64,000 nucleotides of DNA, taken from NCBI GenBank assembly GCA_963675575.1, contig OY776378.1, positions 930,001 to 994,000 of the forward strand, written 5' to 3'. The translations under genes were made by a program, and so were the position numbers. The notes under the pieces are model-generated. The model was not told the DNA's origin. It saw nothing but the letters and a program-made list of their open reading frames with translations, and did not search any database. Positions within the stretch are counted from its first letter, which is position 1. Each line of letters opens with the position of its first letter. Shown here one piece after another: positions 1-8,347 of the stretch. This stretch comes from JAGLOK01 sp963675575 (GTDB lineage Bacteria; Bacillota; Clostridia; Christensenellales; UMGS416).

Positions 1-1
1 C

Positions 2-904
2 GGCTCAAACCCGATGACGGGTTCAATTGGGGTGTATACTATAAATATGCCTCGAATAGGTTACCTTTCCAAATCCAAAAATGAATTTAAAGCGAGAGTT
101 TGGCGGCTGATGCATCTGGGCAAAACTTCGCTTGAAATAAAAAGAAAAGCAATTGAAGACCAAACGGAGCATGGGCTATATCCGTATTGCGCGAACTATC
201 TAAGGGACGTAAAGGCTCGCACCGGGCAATATTGGTACAATCATTTTAACACTATTGGCATTGTTGGGATGAACGAAGCAATGCAAAATTTTCTGGGCAA
301 AGATATTACAACAGCCGAAGGCCAGGAATTTTCACTTGAGATAATGCACTATATGCGCGATGTGCTGATGGACATTCAAACTGAGACAGGTAATTACTAT
401 AATCTTGAGGCAAGCCCTGCGGAAGGCACGTGTTACAGGCTTGCAAAACTTGACAAAGAAGCATATCCGGACATAATCACCGCGGGTGAGAATGTGCCCT
501 ACTATACCAATTCGTCCCAGTTGCCCGTTGGGTACACGGATGATATTTTTGAAACACTTGAGCTGCAGGATGAATTGCAGTCGCTTTATACAGGCGGCAC
601 AGTTTTGCATCTTTATTTGGGCGAGGCCATAAAAGACACCGATGTGGCAAAGAAACTTATGCAGAAAGTGTTTGCGAAATATAAACTTCCATACATTTCG
701 CTTACGCCGACATTTTCCATTTGCAACGAACACGGATATATAGACGGCGAGCATTATGAATGTCAGGAATGTGGGGGAAAGACTGAAGTTTGGTCAAGAG
801 TTACGGGATATCTTCGTCCGGTTCAAAACTTTAACACAGGTAAGAAAGAAGAATTCAGAATTCGCACAAAGTACAATATAAAACAACATCAGATACAGGG
901 ATAA
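2..904 (+). CDS. nrdD: Anaerobic (class III) ribonucleoside-triphosphate reductase, C-terminal part
   Basis: The frame is open from base 2, so the gene begins upstream of the window and only about 300 C-terminal codons are present. Class III reductases turn ribonucleoside triphosphates into dNTPs without oxygen, using a glycyl radical. Visible here are the C-terminal zinc-finger-like cysteines (CNEHGY followed by CQECGG) and the glycyl-radical loop RVTGY, with the radical glycine encoded at 806-808. The tail after it (RPVQNFNTGKKEEF) matches this family closely. The activase gene nrdG starts 3 bp downstream, which is the usual operon order. The first in-frame ATG, at base 14, is internal to the protein and is not the true start. 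Identification is secure; only the 5' end is missing. Confidence 0.95.
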   Translation, partial: GSNPMTGSIGVYTINMPRIGYLSKSKNEFKARVWRLMHLGKTSLEIKRKAIEDQTEHGLYPYCANYLRDVKARTGQYWYNHFNTIGIVGMNEAMQNFLGKDITTAEGQEFSLEIMHYMRDVLMDIQTETGNYYNLEASPAEGTCYRLAKLDKEAYPDIITAGENVPYYTNSSQLPVGYTDDIFETLELQDELQSLYTGGTVLHLYLGEAIKDTDVAKKLMQKVFAKYKLPYISLTPTFSICNEHGYIDGEHYECQECGGKTEVWSRVTGYLRPVQNFNTGKKEEFRIRTKYNIKQHQIQG

Positions 905-907
905 AAA

Positions 908-1597
908 ATGAAAATTGCCGGTATAATAAAAAATTCTTTCGTGGATTATCCGGGACAGATAGTAGCAGTCATTTTTGCGCAGGGATGCAATTATGACTGC
1001 TTTTTTTGCCACAACCGCGCACTTATACCATTTGAAGGAGAATTATTAAATGAAGAAGAAGTGTTTGCCTTTCTTGAAAAGAGAGCAGGACTTCTGGACG
1101 GTGTGGTTATATCCGGTGGAGAGCCGACATTACAGCAGGATTTAAAAGCTTTTATTAAAAAGGTAAAAGACATTGGTTATCTAATAAAACTGGACACGAA
1201 TGGCAGCCGCCCGGAAGTCATTGAGGACTTAATAAAGTCTGACTTGCTTGACTATGTCGCGATGGATTACAAAGCACCGTTTGACCGATATGATGAAATA
1301 TGCTGCGCAAAGTGTGACATATCCGCGGTTAAAAAAACAATGGCAATTTTAAAGAAAAGTGCAGTTCAGTACGAACTCCGCACAACATATGTACCACAAC
1401 TTAATGAAGATGATATCGATAGCATGTTAAAAGAAATATCACCAATTGACACATTCGCTTTGCAGCATTATAGGATGCCCGAAAACTATAAACAGGAACA
1501 CAGGTTTATGCTCAATTTCCAGGAGCATCCGGAAGCGAGCTATGAAAGTGCTAAAAAAATTGCATCAAAGTATGTAAAAAACGTTATATTGCGATAA
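908..1597 (+). CDS. nrdG: Anaerobic ribonucleotide reductase activating protein (radical SAM)
   Basis: This 229-residue radical-SAM protein cleaves S-adenosylmethionine to install the glycyl radical on NrdD. The 4Fe-4S cysteines form the CxxxCxxC motif as C27, C31 and C34 (GCNYDCFFCHN). The following SGGEPTLQQ is the GGE-type SAM-binding segment. The N-terminal NSFVDYPGQIVAVIFAQGC is typical of the NrdG/PflA-like clostridial form. It lies 3 bp after nrdD, so the two are almost certainly cotranscribed and translated together. I see no strong terminator directly after the stop. Confidence 0.93.
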   Translation: MKIAGIIKNSFVDYPGQIVAVIFAQGCNYDCFFCHNRALIPFEGELLNEEEVFAFLEKRAGLLDGVVISGGEPTLQQDLKAFIKKVKDIGYLIKLDTNGSRPEVIEDLIKSDLLDYVAMDYKAPFDRYDEICCAKCDISAVKKTMAILKKSAVQYELRTTYVPQLNEDDIDSMLKEISPIDTFALQHYRMPENYKQEHRFMLNFQEHPEASYESAKKIASKYVKNVILR

Positions 1598-1698
1598 AAA
1601 TTATATTATTGCCGCTTGCAAAGCGTAAAGTATGGTGATATTATATTGACAAATGAATGATTAGAAAACAGATTATGCATATTTGCCCACAAAAAGCG

Positions 1699-1726
1699 TT
1701 GATAATGTTGTATTTTACAATATTAT
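1699..1726 (+). promoter_or_regulatory. Probable sigma-A promoter for the aminotransferase gene
   Basis: TTGATA (1699-1704), a 16-bp spacer and TATTAT (1721-1726) lie about 75 bp before the aminotransferase start. This suggests that the aminotransferase and the following synthase gene are transcribed separately from nrdDG. Confidence 0.45.
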
Positions 1727-1800
1727 GAAAGAATATGCAGGAATACATTATACAAAGTTTCATTTCAGACAAAAAAATAATTATCAAAGGGGATAATAAA

Positions 1801-2994
1801 ATGAAAATCAGCAATAAGTGCAAACAAGTATCGCCATCTATGACTTTAGCCATTACTTCAAAAGCAAAATCTATGAAAAAGCAGGGCATAAATGTTATAT
1901 CTTTTTCAGCAGGTGAACCGGATTTTAACACACCCGCACACATTATTGATGCTGCTAAGGAAGCAATGGACAGCGGATTTACAAAATATACTCCTGCATC
2001 GGGTATGGCTGAGCTTAGAGAAGCAGTGGCAAAAGAAATGGCGAGCATAGGTTTAAGCTATGGTGCGGACCAGATAGTAATATCCAATGGCGCGAAGCAT
2101 TCTCTGTTTAATGCAATGCAGGCATTGCTGAATCCCGGGGATGAGGTGCTTATTCCAATGCCTTATTGGGTTAGTTATCCTGAGCTTGTAAAGCTTGCGG
2201 ACGCGGTGCCTGTTTTCGTGGAATCGGACAGCAGTTTTTTGGCGACAGTTGAAACTCTTTCCGAGGCACTTACATCAAAAACCAAGGCGCTGATTTTAAA
2301 TAACCCCTCAAATCCGACTGGCGCTATTTACGGCGCGAAACAGCTGGAAGCGATTGCGGAATTTTGTATAAAAAATGACCTTATAGTTATATCTGACGAA
2401 ATATATGATAAGCTTGTTTATGAGGATGAAGTTCCTCCATCAATTGCATCTTTTGAAGGGATGGCGGAAAGAACGGTAGTTGTTAACGGCGCGTCAAAAG
2501 CATATGCTATGACTGGTTGGCGCATAGGCTGGACAGCTTCACCAAAAGAGCTGGCCTCAGCTATGGGAGCGCTCCAAAGCCATGCCACCAGCAACCCAAA
2601 CTCGATAGCGCAATATGCCACGTACAAAGCTTTGACTGATGAGCGTACACAGGGGTGTATTGATAGTATGCGTGAGGCGTTTAGCAAACGCAGGGATTAT
2701 ATGATGGAAACCGTAGGCAACATGAAATATGCGGACTTTGTGAGCCCTGGCGGGGCATTTTATATGATGGTAGATGTTTCTGCCGTTTACGGGGAAATAT
2801 TTAATGGAAAAAAAATTGAAGGATCACTTGACTTCTCTGACGTTCTTCTTGAAAATAAACATGTGGCAGCTGTGCCGGGAGTGGCCTTTGGAGCAGATAA
2901 CTATGTAAGGCTGTCATATGCTACATCCATGGAAAATATTCAAGAAGGGTTGAAACGGTTGGATGAATTTCTGACGCAAATAAAAGAGGGATGA
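1801..2994 (+). CDS. Class I/II pyridoxal-phosphate aminotransferase (aspartate aminotransferase-like)
   Basis: The product has 397 residues and belongs to the aspartate/prephenate-type class I aminotransferases. The PLP lysine is K233 in NGASKAYAMTGWRIGW. NNPSNPTGA and SDEIYDKLVY are the usual cofactor-contacting segments, and the N-terminal ISFSAGEPDFNTP is typical of the AspC/PatA group. I chose the ATG at 1801 because an AAAGGGG ribosome site sits just before it; an in-frame ATG at 1735 has none and would add 22 residues unlike the family. The downstream synthase gene starts 3 bp after this stop, so the two form an operon, suggesting a 2-oxoacid/amino-acid interconversion (aspartate plus 2-oxoglutarate being the obvious pair). 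The exact substrate cannot be read from sequence. Confidence 0.9.
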   Translation: MKISNKCKQVSPSMTLAITSKAKSMKKQGINVISFSAGEPDFNTPAHIIDAAKEAMDSGFTKYTPASGMAELREAVAKEMASIGLSYGADQIVISNGAKHSLFNAMQALLNPGDEVLIPMPYWVSYPELVKLADAVPVFVESDSSFLATVETLSEALTSKTKALILNNPSNPTGAIYGAKQLEAIAEFCIKNDLIVISDEIYDKLVYEDEVPPSIASFEGMAERTVVVNGASKAYAMTGWRIGWTASPKELASAMGALQSHATSNPNSIAQYATYKALTDERTQGCIDSMREAFSKRRDYMMETVGNMKYADFVSPGGAFYMMVDVSAVYGEIFNGKKIEGSLDFSDVLLENKHVAAVPGVAFGADNYVRLSYATSMENIQEGLKRLDEFLTQIKEG

Positions 2995-2997
2995 CTT

Positions 2998-4449
2998 ATG
3001 GATTCGAATAAAAAGAAAAATAGAGAAAATCAGGTTCTGACATTTGATGAAAGAACAAATCTATTGGAGCAGCGGGCTTATAAGTATCAGCTGCAAAATC
3101 CGGATGAACCTAATCTTTATAGACATCTTTACAGCTATGACGAGATACCTAAGGTATCATTTAATCATAGAACCGTTCCACAGGAGATGCCTAAGGACAT
3201 ATGGATTACTGATACGACATTCAGGGACGGCCAGCAATCAACTTCACCGTTTACTGTTAAGCAAATAGTGGATTTATACAAGATGCTCAATAAACTAGGC
3301 GGACCGAAGGGAATAATCCGCCAAAGCGAGTTTTTTGTATACACGGAAAAAGACAAAGAGGCGCTTCAATCATGCATGGATTTGGGATATGAATTTCCTG
3401 AAGTGACCACTTGGATAAGAGCCAGCGAGAAAGATTTTGAGCTAATTAAGAAGTTGGGAGTTAAAGAAACTGGCATTTTAGTTTCTTGCTCGGACTACCA
3501 TATCTTCAATAAGCTAGGACTAAACCGCGAGCAGGCAATGGATAAGTACCTTGGCGTAGTGAAAAGCGCTTTGAGTTATGGGATAATTCCGAGATGCCAC
3601 TTTGAAGATATCACCAGAGCAGATTTCTACGGCTTTGTTTTGCCTTTCGCAAGTGAACTGATGCGTCTTGCGGATGAAGCTGGCGTGCCTATAAAAATAC
3701 GCGCTTGCGATACGATGGGGTATGGTGTTTCTTATCCCGGTGCGGCAACTCCGCGAAGCGTTCCGGGAATAGTCTACGGGCTTATGCACTATGCGGATGT
3801 TCCCTCAGAACAGCTTGAGTGGCACGGACATGATGATTTTTATAAAGTAGTTACTAATTCGGCGACGGCTTGGCTCTATGGCTGTTCTTCGGTAAACTGC
3901 TCTATTTTAGGAATAGGAGAGCGTACCGGAAACTGCCCGATTGAAGCAATGGCTATTGAGTATACTTCATTAAGAGGAACAACCGATGGTATGGATCTTT
4001 CGGTGATAACAGAGCTTGCAAACTATTTTGAAAATGAAATAGGCTATGATATCCCACCCCGGACACCGTTCATGGGCCGTTCATTCAATGCGACAAGAGC
4101 GGGGATACATGCCGACGGAATGCTCAAAGATCCAGAGATATATTCTATATTTGATACGGAAAAAATACTCAACCGCCCTGCCAATGTTTTGGTCGGCGCG
4201 CATTCTGGAGCAGCTGGAATAGCTCATTGGATAAACGAATATTTTAATATTGATAAAGAAAACGCTATATCAAAGCGCGATGAAATAGTATTGGGAGTAA
4301 AGGCGATTGTTGACAATGAATACGCGAATGGAAGGACGACGTTGCTGGGTGATATTGAGCTTGAGGATATGGTACTTGCAGTCGATTCTGATTTATATGA
4401 CAAGATTGTGCATCATAAAAAGAAAAAATCAGGCAGAGCAGCAGATTAA
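2998..4449 (+). CDS. Pyruvate carboxyltransferase-family synthase, Re-citrate synthase / 2-isopropylmalate synthase-like
   Basis: This 483-residue DRE-TIM metallolyase has the family signature near its start (DTTFRDGQQS) and the metal-binding EWHGHDDF histidines in the barrel. The family condenses acetyl-CoA with a 2-oxoacid. Unlike ordinary LeuA there is no obvious C-terminal leucine-binding regulatory domain, and the N-terminal extension (EPNLYRHLYSYDEIPKV) and the FNATRAGIHADGMLKD segment resemble the clostridial branch that includes Re-citrate synthase of Clostridium kluyveri. That assignment is from memory of the family, not from an alignment. If correct, with the aminotransferase upstream it would supply citrate for glutamate synthesis in an organism with an incomplete citric-acid cycle. 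Homocitrate or isopropylmalate synthase activity remains possible. An intrinsic terminator follows. Confidence 0.8.
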   Translation: MDSNKKKNRENQVLTFDERTNLLEQRAYKYQLQNPDEPNLYRHLYSYDEIPKVSFNHRTVPQEMPKDIWITDTTFRDGQQSTSPFTVKQIVDLYKMLNKLGGPKGIIRQSEFFVYTEKDKEALQSCMDLGYEFPEVTTWIRASEKDFELIKKLGVKETGILVSCSDYHIFNKLGLNREQAMDKYLGVVKSALSYGIIPRCHFEDITRADFYGFVLPFASELMRLADEAGVPIKIRACDTMGYGVSYPGAATPRSVPGIVYGLMHYADVPSEQLEWHGHDDFYKVVTNSATAWLYGCSSVNCSILGIGERTGNCPIEAMAIEYTSLRGTTDGMDLSVITELANYFENEIGYDIPPRTPFMGRSFNATRAGIHADGMLKDPEIYSIFDTEKILNRPANVLVGAHSGAAGIAHWINEYFNIDKENAISKRDEIVLGVKAIVDNEYANGRTTLLGDIELEDMVLAVDSDLYDKIVHHKKKKSGRAAD

Positions 4450-4499
4450 AAAACTCTCTATGTGAACTGGTCAACAGTTTGTAAACATAAAAAAAGATA

Positions 4500-4530
4500 A
4501 AGCCTTGCCTTTGGGTGAGGCTTTTATTTT
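4500..4530 (+). terminator. Intrinsic terminator of the aminotransferase-synthase operon
   Basis: A 9-bp stem (AGCCTTGCC against GGTGAGGCT, with two G-U pairs) and a TTTG loop at 4501-4522 is followed by TTTATTTT, about 50 bp after the synthase stop codon. Confidence 0.8.
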
Positions 4531-4583
4531 GCATAAATTTTGTAAAATGCTATAATACTTGAATTGAAGTCAAAGGACAAATT

Positions 4584-5009
4584 ATGATTGAAAGAAGAAT
4601 AGAATATAAACAAAATGTGCAGCTAGATATATTGGATATAAAATAGCTTTACCAAAATGCAGGTTGGACTAATTATACAGAGGACATAGCAAAGCTATTA
4701 AGGGCATATGAAAACTCTGCGTTTATGGCTTCTGCATGGGATGGTAGTAATTTAGTTGGGGTAATCCGTGCAGTAGGTGATGGGGAAACTATAATGTATA
4801 TTCAAGATATTATCGTCATAAAAAGTTATCAAAGGCAGGGAATCGGTGCAAAGCTTTTAAATATTGTTCTTGAAAAATATCAGGGAGTTAGGCAAAAAGT
4901 GCTACTCACAGATGAGACGGATAAAACCGTAGCTTTTTATGAGTCAGTAGGATTAAAAAAAAGCCAAAGCATAGGGCTTGTATCTTTTGTGAAAATTGAG
5001 AAGATATAA
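4584..5009 (+). pseudogene. GNAT-family N-acetyltransferase interrupted by an in-frame amber codon
   Basis: An ATG at 4584, preceded by an AAGGACA ribosome site, opens a frame that reads MIERRIEYKQNVQLDILDIK, hits TAG at 4644-4646, and then continues in the same frame without another stop to 5009. The stretch after the stop (LYQNAGWTNYTED, then YQRQGIGAKLLN and ATDE/YESVGL-type segments) is a standard GNAT fold, with the acetyl-CoA loop QRQGIG. A residue at the stop position followed by LYxxxGW is the normal family pattern, so one base change in a sense codon explains the break. A shortened product could start at the ATG at 4725 but would lack the first strand and helix. TAG serves as a normal stop elsewhere here, so recoding is unlikely. 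Confidence 0.75.
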
Positions 5010-5026
5010 ATGAAATTTAGTTATTA

Positions 5027-5060
5027 AACGTCAACGACTTTAGAGTTAGAGGCGTTTTTC
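5027..5060 (+). terminator. Probable intrinsic terminator after the GNAT pseudogene
   Basis: AACGTC pairs with GGCGTT (one G-U pair), with an inner AAC/GTT pairing, followed by TTTTTCTTT. The stem has an internal bulge, so support is moderate. Confidence 0.45.
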
Positions 5061-5254
5061 TTTACTGATTACACTCCGTTTAAGCATGATGATTTTGTTG
5101 TGTAGCCTTCACCAATTGCGATTGCTTGGCCATTACTTGCATTTAGTAGGGAAAAATTAAAATTATATAAAAATGCAAGTTTTATGAGCCGGTGGACATA
5201 TGTTTTTTTGCTGGCAGATGTCCAAATGAATATAGTAATAAAAGAATTGATGGA
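5061..5254. other. Spacer with no supported gene
   Basis: Between the acetyltransferase remnant and dgkA I see no gene with a credible start. One plus-strand frame is open for 50 codons (5106-5255) and reads like a hydrophobic C-terminal fragment, but it is bounded upstream by TAG, has no ribosome site and has no recognisable homologue. It may be a decayed gene end. Confidence 0.3.
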
Positions 5255-5605
5255 CTAAAACAAAGCGAAGATGTATGGAAGAAAAATGATGGCACCCACA
5301 GCTACGGAAAAAATGGAGGCTATAAGCACAGCACCCGCCGCAATATCTTTGGCTTTTTCGGCCAAAGGGTTATGCTCGTCGGTTGCCATGTCAACCACAG
5401 CTTCAATTGAAGTATTTATCATCTCAGCTGTCAAAACTCCTCCGCTGCACATAAGTAGAATAACCCATTCTGTAAGAGTAATCCTAAGTATCAGCCCTCC
5501 GGCAATAACGGCGGACATAACGACAATCATAAGTTTAAAAGATGCGCCAGAAATCATTTCCTTAACTATTCCGGCAATAGCATATTTGAATGATTTTAAA
5601 GTCAT
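5255..5605 (-). CDS. dgkA: Diacylglycerol / undecaprenol kinase family membrane protein
   Basis: This 116-residue integral membrane kinase belongs to the DgkA family, whose Gram-positive members phosphorylate undecaprenol. The active-site helix EMINTSIEAVVDMA matches the family pattern ExxNTAIExxVD. Three transmembrane helices are evident. The start at 5605 is chosen because GAAAGAGGA lies just before it; a longer frame to 5665 has no ribosome site and adds 20 atypical residues. It is divergent from the panE-like gene and convergent with the acetyltransferase remnant, so it is probably monocistronic. Confidence 0.9.
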   Translation of the reverse strand: MTLKSFKYAIAGIVKEMISGASFKLMIVVMSAVIAGGLILRITLTEWVILLMCSGGVLTAEMINTSIEAVVDMATDEHNPLAEKAKDIAAGAVLIASIFSVAVGAIIFLPYIFALF

Positions 5606-5674
5606 ATAATCCTCTTTCAATTTTCTAGAACTAGTATAGAAGATTTTACCTGCAATATCAACCAATTAATTAAA

Positions 5675-5703
5675 TTGAACAAAAAGTTCATAATAGGTAT
5701 AAT
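5675..5703 (+). promoter_or_regulatory. Sigma-A promoter of the panE-like gene
   Basis: TTGAAC (5675-5680), a 17-bp spacer and a perfect TATAAT (5698-5703) lie 30 bp before the start codon. Confidence 0.75.
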
Positions 5704-5733
5704 GAAAACATTACGTGATAAAAGGAATGTTAT

Positions 5734-6753
5734 ATGAATAAAGATATGAAAATTGCTGTGATTGGAGCAGGCGCCATTGGTGGAATTACCGCTGCGTTTA
5801 TAAAAAAGGCATGCTTTGATGTGGAAGTGGTTTGTAAATATGACGAAATCACTCAAAAAGTCAACAAAGGAATAGCGATTGAAGGAGTAAGAGGAAAGCT
5901 TAATATTCCGGTAAAGGCTGTTAAAACAGTAGATGAGTTAAGCGGAGTAAAGAACATTATAATAGTTGCGACCAAGGCTTATGATATGCCGACGGCTTGC
6001 AGGGAAGCTTTGGAGTATTCTGATGACGACACACTGTTTGTATCAATGCAAAACGGCATTTGCATAGACGCTATGGCGGCTGAAGTCGGTAAAGAGCGCA
6101 CCGTTGGCTGTGTTGTCGGATTCGGAGCCACGATGATTGACCCCGGAGTATTGGATATGACAAGCGAAGGAACATTTATTATAGGAATGGAGAGTGCTCA
6201 ATACAGCGAGAGACTAAATCAGCTAAAGGAAGTGCTGGAAAGCGTTGTTCCAACCCATATATCTGAAAATATATTAAGCGATCTTTATTCAAAACTTATA
6301 GTAAACTCTTGCATAACAACGCTCGGCGCTATCAGTGGTTTGACGTTGGGCGATATGATGAAGGTGAAAAAAATCCGCGATATTTTTCTGAAAATAATGG
6401 CGGAAGCATTAAGCGTCGCAAAAAAAATGGACTTATATGTGCCGCCGTATGGAGGCAAACTTGATTACTATAGTCTGCTGGACAGCAAAGGGTTTTTCGC
6501 GGATATTAAAAGGCATATTACAATCCGAATTGTAGGTTTGAAATATAAAAAATTGAAATCATCCAGTCTTCAGTCTCTTATGAGGGGGAGACCTACGGAA
6601 GTCGACTATTTTAACGGTTATATTGCAAAAAAAGGTGACGATGTGGGTGTGGATACTCCAATTAATGATGTGGTAATCAAAATGGTAAAAGAAATAGAGG
6701 GAAAAAAGAGGGAAATTACAGTAAAAAACTTCGATGACTCGTTATTTGCTTAA
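5734..6753 (+). CDS. Ketopantoate reductase (PanE/ApbA)-family oxidoreductase
   Basis: The product has 339 residues. The N-terminal Rossmann motif GAGAIGG (residues 11-17) binds NADPH, and the C-terminal helical domain carries the SKLIVNS segment that holds the catalytic lysine and asparagine in PanE. Family members reduce 2-dehydropantoate to pantoate on the coenzyme A pathway, but many paralogues act on other 2-oxoacids. No other pantothenate genes (panB, panC) are nearby, so the substrate is left open. It is followed after 3 bp by the YcaQ-like gene and has its own promoter. An AAAGGAA ribosome site precedes the start. Confidence 0.82.
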   Translation: MNKDMKIAVIGAGAIGGITAAFIKKACFDVEVVCKYDEITQKVNKGIAIEGVRGKLNIPVKAVKTVDELSGVKNIIIVATKAYDMPTACREALEYSDDDTLFVSMQNGICIDAMAAEVGKERTVGCVVGFGATMIDPGVLDMTSEGTFIIGMESAQYSERLNQLKEVLESVVPTHISENILSDLYSKLIVNSCITTLGAISGLTLGDMMKVKKIRDIFLKIMAEALSVAKKMDLYVPPYGGKLDYYSLLDSKGFFADIKRHITIRIVGLKYKKLKSSSLQSLMRGRPTEVDYFNGYIAKKGDDVGVDTPINDVVIKMVKEIEGKKREITVKNFDDSLFA

Positions 6754-6756
6754 ATC

Positions 6757-7911
6757 ATGTCTGTAACAATTACAAAAGAGCAGGCACGTAAATTTCTGCT
6801 AAAAAAGCACGGACTTTACGGTGAACATATCTTTTTAGGCAAAGAGGGGATATATTCATATATAAAACAGGCCGGATGTATACAGTATGACCCTATTGAT
6901 GTGTGCGGGAAAAACCACGAGCTTGTCCTGCAGTCACGGATATCAAACTTTGAGAAATCAATGCTTTACGAATTGCTTTACATCGACAGGCGGCTGATTG
7001 ATTGGTTTGATAAAAATCAGGCGATAATGCCGATGGAAAACTGGCCATTTTTTGAGCACCAAAGAAAAGAGTCGCAAGAAAAATTGGCATACAAAGATCA
7101 GGTGGATGAAATATCGGGAGAAATAATTGAGTTTATAGATAAAAACGGGCAAGTTTGTTCATCCGATCTTGAGGAATATCAGCAAAAAATGGATTGGTGG
7201 TGGGCACCTACTTCGTTAGCTAGAGTGGTGCTGGACGCTCTTAGCTCTGGTGGGCAGATCATAATATCAAACAGGAAAAATACGCGCAAATTTTATGAGT
7301 TGACGCAGAAATATGTCCCCGAAAAATATTACATTGATAACCCCCCCAATGATTCAGATCATGATATTAACAAATGGCATACACTGAGCAGGATATCCAG
7401 TGTGGGAATGCTACATAATAAGTCGAGCGATGCATTGCTTAACACTAAAAGCTTCAAGGCAAAGCCTAGGGCGGAAGCATTTGCAGGATTGCTACGCGAT
7501 GGAAAGATAGCGGAAGTTGAGGTAGCGGGAAGCTCATTTCCTTTTTATATAAACATAAACGATTTGGCAATACTGGAGAAGGTATTAAAGGGATTACCGG
7601 AGTCGGACAGGCTGGAGCTAATCGCCCCGCTTGATAACCTTATTTGGGACAGAAAGATAATTGAGGAGCTATTTGGATTCACATACAGATGGGAGATATA
7701 CACACCGCCAAAGGACAGGAAATACGGATACTATGTATTGCCCATTTTATATGGAGATAAATTTATTGGCAGGATAGAGCTTAAAAGAAATAGGAAGCTT
7801 AAAAAAATAGAGATGTTAAACATTTGGTGGGAAGATACATACTACAATAATCCTGCGGTTAATAAAAAACTTGAAGAAAGATTTGCAGTGTTTAATAAGA
7901 TGATGTATTAA
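6757..7911 (+). CDS. YcaQ/AlkX-type winged-helix DNA glycosylase-like protein
   Basis: This 384-residue protein belongs to the HTH_42 (formerly DUF1006) family, which includes E. coli YcaQ and Streptomyces AlkZ, glycosylases that unhook DNA interstrand crosslinks. The catalytic QxD motif of the YcaQ branch is visible as Q43-Y-D45 in CIQYDPIDV. The tandem winged-helix core and the C-terminal LIAPLDNLIWDRK segment also fit. It starts 3 bp after the panE-like stop and is probably cotranscribed with it; a functional link is not obvious. Activity as a monoadduct or crosslink glycosylase is an inference from family. Confidence 0.82.
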   Translation: MSVTITKEQARKFLLKKHGLYGEHIFLGKEGIYSYIKQAGCIQYDPIDVCGKNHELVLQSRISNFEKSMLYELLYIDRRLIDWFDKNQAIMPMENWPFFEHQRKESQEKLAYKDQVDEISGEIIEFIDKNGQVCSSDLEEYQQKMDWWWAPTSLARVVLDALSSGGQIIISNRKNTRKFYELTQKYVPEKYYIDNPPNDSDHDINKWHTLSRISSVGMLHNKSSDALLNTKSFKAKPRAEAFAGLLRDGKIAEVEVAGSSFPFYININDLAILEKVLKGLPESDRLELIAPLDNLIWDRKIIEELFGFTYRWEIYTPPKDRKYGYYVLPILYGDKFIGRIELKRNRKLKKIEMLNIWWEDTYYNNPAVNKKLEERFAVFNKMMY

Positions 7912-7950
7912 AAAAAACGACCCAAAGGCCGCTTTTTTTAATCTTTATAA

Positions 7951-8346
7951 TTATACTCCGAAAATATAGTATAGCGCTGAAGGCACTATAAGGTGAACAA
8001 GCAAGAGCGCAACAAGCAAAAATGCGAGCGTTTTGTGGGTTTTGAATATCCATTTCTTTTTTATGAAAATGAATGCAAATCCAAAAAGGGCTGTTATAAC
8101 GGCAAAGGCACCCAACACTGTACCTGTATGGATTCTAAGTGAACCCAAAGCCAATATACCATGTGTCGCCGCGGAAGCAATCAGCACAACTCCCAAATAT
8201 CTGTGAGCCTTGCGAAGAAGTTTATTCAGGCTTATATATGCTCCATGCTTTATTTTGAAGAAGCGTTCGTTAAGCTTCCGCATTACATACGGCAGTAGCA
8301 TAAGCCCTATTATTCCTACGTTTATCCACCCAAAAACAGCATACAT
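7951..8346 (-). CDS. Four-helix membrane protein, cytochrome b561/ferric-reductase-like
   Basis: This 131-residue protein has four predicted transmembrane helices and histidines placed within them (AHRYLGVVL, AATHGILAL, FKTHKTLAF, LLVHLIVPS), a pattern suited to haem ligation as in b561-type cytochromes. It starts 1 bp after the stop of the cytochrome b5-like lipoprotein and has a TGGTGA ribosome site. The pairing suggests that electrons pass across the membrane to an external b5-like domain. Haem binding is inferred, and the protein could equally be a haem-free member of the superfamily. Confidence 0.6.
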   Translation of the reverse strand: MYAVFGWINVGIIGLMLLPYVMRKLNERFFKIKHGAYISLNKLLRKAHRYLGVVLIASAATHGILALGSLRIHTGTVLGAFAVITALFGFAFIFIKKKWIFKTHKTLAFLLVALLLVHLIVPSALYYIFGV

Positions 8347-8347
8347 A

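Noticed and set aside
5106..5258. A 50-codon open stretch with a hydrophobic C-terminus-like sequence
   Set aside because: It follows a TAG, has no ribosome site, and its end overlaps the dgkA gene. Possibly decayed DNA; too little to call.
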